A stretch of DNA of 11,002 nucleotides from Stephanodiscus triporus (lineage: Eukaryota > Bacillariophyta > Thalassiosirophyceae > Thalassiosirales > Thalassiosiraceae): positions 1 to 11,002 of the forward strand of contig JALLAZ010000966.1 of NCBI GenBank assembly GCA_036939755.1. The letters run 5' to 3'. The notes under the pieces were generated by a model. That model had not been told where the DNA came from. It saw only the letters and a program-made list of their open reading frames with translations, and searched no databases. Positions 1 through 8,100 of the stretch are shown here, piece by piece. How positions within the stretch are numbered: position 1 is the stretch's first letter; every line of letters begins with the position of its first letter. Both the position numbers and the translations under genes were made by a program.

Positions 1-222
1 TTTTTTTATCTAGAGAGCGCCGCTAACAAAAGATAAGGGGGGGATCACCTTAAGCTGCCCTTTAGAGTGGTCAGTAGTAGCACCGGATCTGGCGGGACTG
101 TATCCGGTTTGTGACGTCTAAGACTAAGCGAGGTCCAGTCGCGTGACTCAAAATCATCCTTGACTTGTGCCTCCTCTTGCCTTCGCAGGCTAGGCGGGCC
201 GCATTGATTTGGTAACGCGATA
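1..222. other. Upstream region of the DUF3228 gene
   Basis: No gene is supported here. The stretch begins with a T-run, holds a run of seven G near position 38-44, and ends at the ATG at 223. It probably contains the promoter and 5' leader of the DUF3228 gene. I see no TATA box I would defend, no RNA gene and no repeat. Minus-strand open frames crossing this stretch overlap the coding gene and have no protein-like character. Confidence 0.5.
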
Positions 223-1080
223 ATGCGTTTCCTTCTTCCAGCGTTGAGAGCCATTTCGTTATCCTCGAGGACAAGCTCATCCCTTTCCAAGGCAGCGTCG
301 GCATTCGTATCCGGTCGGACGGTGGCGGCAGTTCCCCCCCCCTCCGCCATCGGCAGTCGCGGCAGTTGCGTCGGCGCGCGAAACATGTCATCGTCGTCGT
401 CATCATCTCGAGACCAAGAGGGTGCCGTCGCCGACAGGACCAGGAATCTGGTCGTCGATCCCTTCTGCCATCGTCAGTTCGCCGAGAGAGCGTCCCGGAT
501 CGAGGGATACGCCGGGGCCGTGTTCGAGATTTCGATATCCGAATTCGAGGACGTCGTCAACTCCCGATACGATCCTACGAAGCTCGTCGACGGCTACGCC
601 CCCTTCTGCAAGCACCTGTTCGTGATCAACGACTTCACGGACGCGAGGGTGAACGTCCTGCCCATCACGAGTGACAATGAACGACATTTGCGCACGAGGT
701 ACGAGGCGCGGACCGAGTTGGAATTGCCGGTCCTGACTCGTCATTTCGATCGCGATTCGCTGTTGGCCGGCGGCGGCGGCAAGGACGAGCGGGACGTTTT
801 CCCCGTGGCGAAGTACCTCGATCTGATACTGTACTCGCGGGAGCAGATCGAGAGGGAGAATGCCGCCATGGGGAAAGAGGCGGGGGGGGAAACAGACACG
901 GCGCCGTGGGGCATCGTCAGCATCAAGGCGCAGGACGTGGATCGCGAACTGCCCATGACCCCCATCACGATCATGAGGAACGCGTTGGGGAAGGATCAGG
1001 GCGGGAGCGGCGTCGAATTGAGCAGGGAGGCGTACATGGAGTCCGTGGCGTACTGGAAGGACCACGCGAACGTACTATGA
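223..1080 (+). CDS. DUF3228 family protein with probable organelle presequence
   Basis: The 285-residue protein matches my knowledge of the DUF3228 family (PF11539), whose biochemical function is unknown to me. Family-like blocks run through residues 78-285: VDPFCHRQF near 78-86, GYAPFCKHLF near 124-133, a YEAR..LELPVL block near 160-171, WGIVSIKAQDVD near 229-240, PMTPITIMRNALGK near 244-257 and GGSGVEL..EAY near 260-271. Residues 1-55 lie outside this domain and are rich in Ser, Arg and Ala with almost no acidic residues, as in a mitochondrial or plastid presequence; the plastid ASAFAP-type signature of diatoms is not obvious (ASAFVS occurs at 25-30). Met55 at position 385 has a better A-rich context (AAAC before ATG) than the first ATG, so a shorter non-targeted form is possible. 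No intron is needed. The gene is convergent with the ankyrin gene, 162 bases away. Confidence 0.85.
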   Translation: MRFLLPALRAISLSSRTSSSLSKAASAFVSGRTVAAVPPPSAIGSRGSCVGARNMSSSSSSSRDQEGAVADRTRNLVVDPFCHRQFAERASRIEGYAGAVFEISISEFEDVVNSRYDPTKLVDGYAPFCKHLFVINDFTDARVNVLPITSDNERHLRTRYEARTELELPVLTRHFDRDSLLAGGGGKDERDVFPVAKYLDLILYSREQIERENAAMGKEAGGETDTAPWGIVSIKAQDVDRELPMTPITIMRNALGKDQGGSGVELSREAYMESVAYWKDHANVL

Positions 1081-1242
1081 ATGGAGGCATGTCGATCGTA
1101 CGTGCGGATGGATCGAGAACGGCCACCAACGTAACAATCGGGAATGGATAATAACACCCAATTTTCATTTCAATTTACTCTCCTATGGTATTTAGGAACG
1201 CTGATAGAGAAGATAGGAGCGAGCGTTGAGCGTGTGGATCTT

Positions 1243-2841
1243 TCACGAAAAGATGTTGATATTACTCCACCATTTCTTCTTCTTCTTCTTCTTCCCTTCG
1301 AGCAGAACATCCTCCCTCACTTCCCGTATGCCTCTGCTCGCGAGCGAGATGATATCCGGCCGAGCGCGGACTAAATTATACATTATCGTGATCCACCGAT
1401 TCTGAATTTCCAGTCGTTTCACGGCATCATCGGAATCGCCTCCATCGGCGCTGTTGTCGACTTCGTCATTCAACAACAGAAAATCGGGCGTAACGGAAAT
1501 GCAAGCGAGAACGTGCACGTAGAACTTGATATTGAGCATGCTTTCATCGAATAACACTGCGTCAGAATATTTTTGTAAAAGTGTGGGTAACGTTCGCCTA
1601 CGGCCGGCTTTCATCGCGATTCGCAAGGGCAGTTCGCCACTGCTATTGGGGATGGATATCGCTTCGTGGTATCCATCGAGCAGCGCTGTCATGATTTTAT
1701 TTTCCAATGTGCACTGCATCGCATCGTTGCCATCGCCCGCGGCAGTCTCGGCAATGCCGCCATGGGCATACGATTCGTTGGATAAAAATAAATGCAGGGC
1801 ATGATTGCCCTGCTCGTCCACTTCGCTCGCAAAGTTATTAACGTGAAAATCGTCACCGTCCCTTGTTTCTAACTCTAAATTTGATGCATCGCAAGAACAG
1901 AGATATGTCAAAAGAGAGCCATCAGAGGGGCAAGAGTTTTGCGGAAGGAGGCATGCAGATTGGAGGACATTTTTCGGTTGTACTCCACCCCACCCCCTCG
2001 CATCTCTATCCATATATTCCACCAACATCTTCAGCATCGAATAGTTCCTTTGCATCCCCCTCCTCGGATCGTCATTCCTATACATCATGTAATGTCGCCT
2101 ACTGGTACCAGGGCTTTCCAATAGTCTTGGTAATACATAATCGAGTGGTGTCTTTCCACGACTGTCGCGTTGGAAAAGTAATGACGGAGTCATGGCCACG
2201 GCGAAACGAATGGCATCGAATGCATCATCCGATGGTACTTTACTATCCAGCAAATGATGGAGTATGTTCCTCTCCTGACGATCGAGGAGCGCGAGAATAC
2301 GATGTTGGAGTGGACTGACCCCCCCGCGATGGTCTTCGTCCATTTGAAGCAAAGCTTTCATCAGGGGCACCTTGCCCCGGGCGATTCCGCCCTGGACGCA
2401 AACCAGGTGCAACGGCGACCAGGAGGCGCGGTTGCTCTGGTCCAGGAGCAATCTCCACGACCCCCCTGCTCCGACTGCCCCTCCTCCTCCCCCACGTGTA
2501 TCCTCCGGCGGTATCACTATTTCGCCGACGTCCATTCCGCGTTCGTCGACGTCGTCGTCATCGTCGTCGTCGTCTTCCTCCCCCAATCCTCCCGTCCGAG
2601 ACGACGCCGCGTAATTGATCTCGTCCGCCGCGCCCAGGATGGCCCTTATCACGGGAACTAGCTCTCGCCAGTCCGACCCGCGATTGTACGCCGCGACGGC
2701 ATGCAGCGCGGTGTATCCCCTCTCGTCGCGCAGTCGCGACGAGGATCCGACCTCGTGCGGATGAGACCTCACTCGTTCGACCACGGCGGGCCATCGCTTG
2801 GCGGAGATCAACCCACGAAGCTCGGCGTTGTCCGTAGTCAT
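1243..2841 (-). CDS. Ankyrin-repeat protein, diatom type
   Basis: This 532-residue protein carries scattered ankyrin-like motifs: GYTALHAVAA near 42-51, SPLHLVC near 142-148, KTPLDYVLPRLLE near 230-242, HALHLFL near 348-354 and GELPLRIAMKAG near 402-413, each followed by a helix of the LL..L type. Diatoms have many such intracellular ankyrin proteins, generally without known partners. An acidic tract (about 89-100, mostly Asp) and a Gly-rich linker (117-128) separate the first repeat from the rest. The C-terminus carries a Lys run (517-523) encoded by a TTC-type tract at about 1273-1294. The start is set at 2841: the open frame continues upstream to 3102, but that extension is Tyr/Leu/Ile-rich, translates the AT-rich palindromic promoter and has no ankyrin character, while an A/G-rich leader sits directly before the ATG at 2841. 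Function cannot be stated beyond protein binding. Confidence 0.75.
   Translation of the reverse strand: MTTDNAELRGLISAKRWPAVVERVRSHPHEVGSSSRLRDERGYTALHAVAAYNRGSDWRELVPVIRAILGAADEINYAASSRTGGLGEEDDDDDDDDVDERGMDVGEIVIPPEDTRGGGGGAVGAGGSWRLLLDQSNRASWSPLHLVCVQGGIARGKVPLMKALLQMDEDHRGGVSPLQHRILALLDRQERNILHHLLDSKVPSDDAFDAIRFAVAMTPSLLFQRDSRGKTPLDYVLPRLLESPGTSRRHYMMYRNDDPRRGMQRNYSMLKMLVEYMDRDARGWGGVQPKNVLQSACLLPQNSCPSDGSLLTYLCSCDASNLELETRDGDDFHVNNFASEVDEQGNHALHLFLSNESYAHGGIAETAAGDGNDAMQCTLENKIMTALLDGYHEAISIPNSSGELPLRIAMKAGRRRTLPTLLQKYSDAVLFDESMLNIKFYVHVLACISVTPDFLLLNDEVDNSADGGDSDDAVKRLEIQNRWITIMYNLVRARPDIISLASRGIREVREDVLLEGKKKKKKKWWSNINIFS
2551..2580. repeat. GTC/GAC trinucleotide tract in the ankyrin gene
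   Basis: A short, imperfect GTC-type triplet repeat that encodes the poly-Asp stretch of the ankyrin protein on the minus strand. It is a likely site of length variation between alleles. Confidence 0.6.
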
Positions 2842-3304
2842 CTTTTTCTTTCTTTCTCTCCGAGGAGAGGCGCGCGAGGGCCGGCCGGCGGGAGAAAAAA
2901 GGGAGGACAATAAAAAAAAGTAAAGTAGGTAACGTGGTAGATACCATATGGTACGATATGGTATCGTAAAAAGAAGCACTACTCTACGATATGATATTAT
3001 GGATTGACGATAGGTAGGATAGGAGTACGATACCATTATTACCATATGTACTAGGTAGAGTAGGTAACTCTCCAGAGGTACATAGATAGGAACCATATTC
3101 ATACCCTCTCTTTTCTCTCTACGTAGGTAACATTCGCATAACTCGACAAACGAACCAATTCACCACCGACCACCGACCCCATCGACCGTGCGACTCACGC
3201 CAGCTTAACCTTGAATCTCTCGTAATATATGAAACGCTCTTTCTCTGTAGCCGAAGTTCAGGCGCAGGCACGGAAGCGGATAATATTTGTATCAGCTTGG
3301 ATCC
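2842..3304. promoter_or_regulatory. Divergent promoter region with palindrome and repeated 9-mer
   Basis: This 463-base region separates the starts of two divergent genes (ankyrin, minus; duplicated-domain protein, plus), so it probably holds both promoters. Directly visible are a perfect inverted repeat at 2940-2965 and three copies of GTAGGTAAC at 2925-2933, 3060-3068 and 3123-3131. Shared words ACCATATG (2943 and 3041) and GTACGATA (2951 and 3025) show that the AT-rich middle is internally repetitive. Next to the ankyrin start the DNA is pyrimidine-rich on the plus strand, a purine-rich leader for that gene. Confidence 0.5.
2940..2965. repeat. Perfect 10-bp inverted repeat with 6-bp spacer
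   Basis: The left arm GATACCATAT (2940-2949) and right arm ATATGGTATC (2956-2965) are exact reverse complements around the spacer GGTACG. The arms contain the self-complementary core CCATATGG. It could extrude as a cruciform or bind a dimeric regulator; it lies between two divergent genes. Confidence 0.8.
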
Positions 3305-4492
3305 ATGTTGAAACCACGACGTGAATTGCAGGTCCTTGAGGAGAAGCTACATAGCATGAGCGTCGGAATGGAACGAATACGGCAAGAGCAGGAGGAAGGG
3401 CGTCAGATGGAGTGGAATGGAATCGTGAATCAATCGGGGATAATACCAAGAGATATGCAAGGGAAGGAGGATGAAGAGGAATGCGAACGAATGAAAAGGG
3501 AAACGAATATGGCGTGCCAGAGTATAGCCGAGCGATACGACGCTCTCGTCAAATTTACAAGCACTTGCCCATGCGGAAGTTATGAACAATTCATCGAATA
3601 TCTGCTCATGGGTGGGGGGGATGATTACTACAATTTGATTTGTGAAAACTTTTATGATGAGTGTTCCGAGTATAGGAAGTTGTGGAATGATAATTTGACA
3701 TTGGGTCTTCCAGTGTCGGCCTCAACTCTGGTTCGTAGGGAATATGTTCCCGTGTCCAGAGCGAAGTCTCCTACCTTCATTGGAGGCATCGACGCTATAT
3801 ATCCCTGGCACTCTCTATCGACCGACGGTGCCCGGAACTCGGACGAACAACGACACATTAGTTTGTCGGAAGATGATAGTCTGGCGAACTTAGGTCAGAT
3901 AATGCAAGGACTTGGTTCAGCTGTCAATGTTATAACCAATGCGTCATCGTTTGTATGGAATCCATTGAAGGATATTCAAGTATCGGGAAAACGGAACGCG
4001 CTCGACATTGAAACGGATTACGAAGAGGCACTCGAAGAAGACGAAGATACTTTAGACGTGGATGAATTGATGAGATTGAAACAGGAGGCCGAAGAAACCT
4101 GCTTGAATGCTACCATTGAGCACCTGCTAGCTTTCGTCAAAGGCAATCCTACTGCCAAGTATCACCAGTGGATCGAAGACCTACACCCGGAGAACGCTCA
4201 TGATGGTACGTTGCTCGAAGGGCTGGATAAAATTATTGATCATCGATTCTTTGTTAAAACGTCAGATCACAGGCGCATATGGAATGAGAATTTGTTCACA
4301 TTTCTCGACCCGTCCACGACCCAAGGGCGAGATTATGTGCCGGCGCGGGCGAGGCGCATTGATGATTTTGGGGGGATGGTCGTTGCGGCAGATATTCTAT
4401 CTGGGTCAGTGGCCGGCGGAGTTGAGATAACTGCGCGAAGTGTTGGAGGGAAATCAGAAGATATTAGTTCGGACTTGATTCAATTTGGCTAA
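3305..4492 (+). CDS. Unrecognised protein with two copies of an unnamed domain
   Basis: This 395-residue protein starts at the first ATG of the frame (3305); an in-frame TAA at 3281-3283 and a TTG at 3287 exclude a longer conventional start. Residues about 5-70 are charged and Glu/Lys/Arg/Met-rich, probably a coiled coil. Residues about 78-154 and 273-351 are two diverged copies of one module: a helix with Y.QFIE.L or Y.QWIE.L, a spacer, F(Y/F)...S..R(K/R)(L/I)WN(D/E)NL, then R(E/D)YVP..RA(K/R). Between them is an acidic linker (about 234-252). There is no signal peptide or membrane segment, so it is probably intracellular. I do not recognise a named family, although the WN.NL and YVP pattern gives me a vague impression of other anonymous diatom proteins. 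It is divergently transcribed from the ankyrin gene. Confidence 0.7.
   Translation: MLKPRRELQVLEEKLHSMSVGMERIRQEQEEGRQMEWNGIVNQSGIIPRDMQGKEDEEECERMKRETNMACQSIAERYDALVKFTSTCPCGSYEQFIEYLLMGGGDDYYNLICENFYDECSEYRKLWNDNLTLGLPVSASTLVRREYVPVSRAKSPTFIGGIDAIYPWHSLSTDGARNSDEQRHISLSEDDSLANLGQIMQGLGSAVNVITNASSFVWNPLKDIQVSGKRNALDIETDYEEALEEDEDTLDVDELMRLKQEAEETCLNATIEHLLAFVKGNPTAKYHQWIEDLHPENAHDGTLLEGLDKIIDHRFFVKTSDHRRIWNENLFTFLDPSTTQGRDYVPARARRIDDFGGMVVAADILSGSVAGGVEITARSVGGKSEDISSDLIQFG
3536..3766 (+). repeat. First copy of the duplicated domain
   Basis: Encodes residues about 78-154. Landmarks shared with the second copy are a Tyr then (F/W)IE and Leu, a Phe-aromatic pair, an Arg, the WN..NL block, and YVP followed by R-A-basic. 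This copy has YEQFIEYL, YRKLWNDNL and REYVPVSRAK. Confidence 0.7.
4121..4357 (+). repeat. Second copy of the duplicated domain
   Basis: Encodes residues about 273-351. This copy has YHQWIEDLHPEN, FFVKTSDHRRIWNENL and RDYVPARARR. The spacing to the WN..NL block is a few residues longer than in the first copy because of the PEN-containing loop. Confidence 0.7.
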
Positions 4493-5165
4493 TTATAGTA
4501 ACTGTAACTATCCATTTTACTGTCACTGTTGTTCAATTCGACAATAGTCCGCAGTGGCTATGAAATCCTCTGCTGTTTTCTCTGAAAGTGTTCTCAAGCG
4601 TACACTTCCATCCACTCACCGAGTTCTGGTTGACGTTCAACTTCCCATTTCATCGCGTAACAGGAGGAGAAAAACAAGAAAAATCCCCCAGACCCATGGG
4701 CACATAGACACTTTCCTCAAAGTATGCCTGTAGGGTCGGAAGCAGTCTGCATGCAACTGTACTTACGTACCCGCTGTCCAAGTAATGACAGCAGTCCTTG
4801 AGCATATTAATCCCCCCAATTACCTCCCTACAATAATGGATGTTTTACCTTGTCCATAACCACACCAATCTGGGGAGCAGCTTTTTCGAGCTGTTTGCCG
4901 AATATAATCATTAGGTTCAACATGACATCGACGTGCAAAGCCTCTCCCAAGTTAATATAATACATGGTCATATTATCTTAATTAAGAGTCCATGTGTATG
5001 AAACATGATTTTATCAACCCTTTCCCCAACACATATCCCCAATCATACAAAAACGTGAATTTTCAGAACCCCCAAAAGCATAACTACCCAGATCTTTTTG
5101 ATTTCCAAATGATACGTGACGCGAAAGGTCCCAAATAGACCCAAATATGATGCGATAAAGAACCA
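4493..5165. other. Convergent intergenic region between two genes
   Basis: This 673-base stretch separates the stop codons of the duplicated-domain gene and the chitin synthase gene, so it carries both 3' untranslated regions. Its middle (4594-4971) has protein-like frames on the minus strand, listed separately as a broken gene. The rest, 4493-4593 and 4972-5165, is AT-rich and shows nothing else I can support. Confidence 0.5.
4594..4971 (-). pseudogene. Possible broken small gene of unknown family
   Basis: Three protein-like frames follow each other on the minus strand. Frame A starts with ATG at 4971 and reads about 40 residues (including GEALHVDVMLNLMIIFGKQL) before a TAG at 4828-4830. 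Frame B, opening after a TAA at 4845-4847, continues with VIGGINMLKDCCHYLDSGY and then LLPTLQAYFEESVYVPMG. Frame C takes over near the run of five G/C at 4685-4689 and reads a hydrophobic stretch FFLFFSS followed by an acidic tail KWEVERQPELGEWMEVYA, ending at TGA 4594-4596. The shift between A and B lies within 4824-4848, which begins with GT and ends with AG on the minus strand but at 25 bases is too short for a normal diatom intron. I recognise no family. A decayed gene, assembly errors, or chance open frames are all possible. Confidence 0.35.
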
Positions 5166-8100
5166 TTAACGACCACTGCGACGGCTACGGCTGCGGCTGT
5201 ACTCCTCCGACTCGTCGTCCGACTCGGTACTTTCGTCGTCCTCCTCTTCCACCGGAGGCGGCGGCTTTGCGAACGATTCCTTCATCGCCGCGACCTTGCG
5301 CGTCTCGCCCCAGGAGAAGTCGTCCATGTGCCAGAACGCGTACAGCGGCAGCACGAAGTAGAAGACCGGGACGCCGATGATGGTGAAGTATATGAACCAA
5401 AAGAGGAAATCGTACCGCGAGCGCAGTATGAAAACGACGATCTGCACTCCGATGATCATGCCGTACAGCACAAGGAGAAGGAGAGAGAACTGGGTCTTTC
5501 CGGCCGCGACGAGGAAGATGAGGTACACGGCGTACACGGTCGACGCGGGCAGGATCATACAGGCGATCAGATCCAGGTACACGACCGTCTTCATCGAGCA
5601 GCAGCAAACGCCGCACATGGTCTTGACCTTGGTAAGCTCCAGCAGGTTGTGGTACGTGGAGTTGATCCAACGGCGGCGCTGAGACAGCAAGATTTTCATC
5701 GAGTGAGGTACAATTGTGAAGCACTGCGCCTCGGGGACGTAGCTAAGGAACATGCCCGAGAAGAAGTGGAGCAATAACGTCGTCAACATGCGATCTTCGC
5801 CGAGGTGGAAGAGGTTCTGCTCGTGCAGGCTGTCGATGTCGTTACGCAGGTACTCGGCGTACACGTGATCGTCGGCAAGTAGCGGCTTGCCGTCGTCGTT
5901 GAGGATGCGGTACATCGTGAAGCACCCAGGTAGACACGTCACGCACCCGAACGCCGACTCGAACGCCTTCTTCATGTGGTGGTTGTTGTAATACTCGAAC
6001 ACCTGCATCATGGTCACCCAGCTCTGCCACTTGTTGTCGACCTTCGTCTCGCCGCATAGGGCGAGAATCCTGTCGTTCTGGTTCATCGCGTACGTCATGT
6101 GGGTCACGGACATCTCATCGACGCGGGTGTCGGCGTCGATGGTCATTAGCAGGCGCATGTCGTCCGACTGCATGTTCAGGTCGATGAGGGCGTCCTCGAT
6201 GGCTGCGTCGAGTTCGGTGAGCTCGCGTCCGTGATACACGCGATTGAAGTACCCCATGACTATGAGCTGGGAATCGCGCTTGCCGCGATTGCCGGGCTTG
6301 GCGCTACCGGTCTGCTCCATGGGCAGGCCGTGCTTGACTACGACTAGGTACTTGAGGGACCTGTCCTCGACCTCGTAATACCCGTGGTACACGCGCGCGC
6401 GGTTCGTCGTGAGGAGGCCGATGGATTCGTACTCGTACAGCTCGTCGTTTTGCGGGTCCATCTCGAACCCGAGGATCTCGGCGAGGTGCTCCGGAGTCGA
6501 CAGGTCCTGACCCGCGCCGGTGACCACGCCGTCGGCGATGATGAATATGACCTTGTTCTCCTCGGGGTAAGTCGTGGCTAGGACCGAGTCGATCGTCTTG
6601 ATGAGCTCCTTCCCCCCCTCGTTGTAGCACGGGACCATGATGATGACCTGATCCTGCGTGTCCTCGTCGGTATACGTGCGGGTGTTCTTGGCGACGTACA
6701 TCAACGAGCAGAACATCTGCGCGATCATGATGAACGCCACAAACGCCAATAGGAAGTACATGATTATGTTGAGAACGAAGCAAACCACGTCGAAACGTGT
6801 GTCGATGATGCCCACGTAGAAGAGCTCGTCCATGCACCCGAGGAGCTTATCGTCGGGGAAGAGACTAACGAAGAGTTCGGTCGCGTCCTTGTTTAGATTG
6901 TTGATGATTAAGCTGTTCAACTTCTGCTCGAGGTACGCAAGCGGGTGGTCCTTCTCGATCTGCTTCGTCTGCTCGTTCCGAATGTTGTTGATGTAATCGG
7001 TGACGTTGTAAACACGATCGTGGATGGAAACCCAGAACGTGAACGCAGAATTGATCAGCTGCTCCTCGTCGTGGGCCTGCACTCCCTTCTCGAATTCGCC
7101 CATGTACTTGGCGGTGGCGTTGATGCCCGCGAGGAAGTCGTGACATGGCAGGCCGTTCTTGAGGTCCTCCTCGGTGAAGGCGGAGCACACGGGCTTCTTG
7201 TTCTGCAGTTCCTCGTTGTTCTCGAACTTGGCGGGGTTGACGCAGTACGATGGGAGGGCGGCGGGGGGGATGCGGGGGAATAGACGACTGGCGTCGTCGT
7301 GCAGGAACGCCTCGACCCCGGCAGGACCGTTGGGATGGCGTTCGAATAATCCGGTGACGTCGTACACGTACCCGTTCAGCGCTATCCAGTTCTCGTCGAC
7401 GCGCTCCTGCACGTCCGGGAGGGTGTATACCGTCCGTTCCCTGCAGAGCAATATCGGTATGAACCCGAACGCGCCCACGAAGAAGACGCTCGCCATGAAG
7501 ACGCAGAAGCATATCGCGACCTTCTCCCTCCAGGCCTGCTTCGCATCGGCGTCGTCCTTCCGTATCAGTCGATCGGGCACGCATATCGTGACGAACTTGC
7601 TGAAGCGCCACCACCACATGGCGCGCTTGGGGTTCATCGATGGGTCGGCCGCCCCCCCCACCCCCCCTCCCACAATCTCCCTCGACTTGGACGACGCCCG
7701 ACTCTCGTCGTCGTCGGCGTAGGGCACGATCTTCCCGGACTTGCCGGACCTCGCGGTCGATCCTCCCCCCCGCGAGGAGGAGTCGCGGGAGTAGTAACTC
7801 CCGTTCTCGGGCACGCTCTCCTCCTCCTCCTCCATCGTGCCGTCCTCGTCCTCGTCGTAGTCGTCTTCCTCCTCATCGTCCTCGTCAAAGTCCTCGTCAT
7901 CGACGTCCTCGTCTTCGTCGTCCTTCGCCCGCCCCTTCTCGTGGCTTCCGCCGCCGCGGCCGCCCCCCCCCCGACCGCCGCCCGACCCCGAGCGATACGA
8001 CCCCTCCTCCTCCTCCCGCGCACGATGCGCGCCGCCGCGGACGACGGACCTCGGCCCCGAGCTCCCTCCCTTCCTCCCCCCTCCTCCCCCTCCCCGGAAC

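Noticed and set aside
403..1065. Minus-strand open frame opposite the DUF3228 gene
   Set aside because: It lies wholly within the conserved plus-strand gene and has no domain-like sequence; GC-rich codons leave the opposite strand open.
1863..2661. Plus-strand open frames of 135-151 codons opposite the ankyrin gene
   Set aside because: They are shadows of the ankyrin frame with irregular residue composition and no motif.
2842..3102. N-terminal extension of the ankyrin open frame by 87 residues
   Set aside because: It translates the AT-rich palindromic promoter into a Tyr/Leu/Ile-rich sequence ending in a basic patch, unlike the rest of the protein; the ATG at 2841 has a suitable purine-rich leader.
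3287..3304. Start of the duplicated-domain gene at TTG 3287
   Set aside because: A nuclear gene of a eukaryote would normally use ATG; the first in-frame ATG is at 3305 and an in-frame stop lies at 3281-3283.
4824..4848. A 25-base GT...AG intron
   Set aside because: It would restore the frame, but it is far below the usual size of diatom introns and lacks room for a branch point; a frameshift in a decayed gene is more likely.
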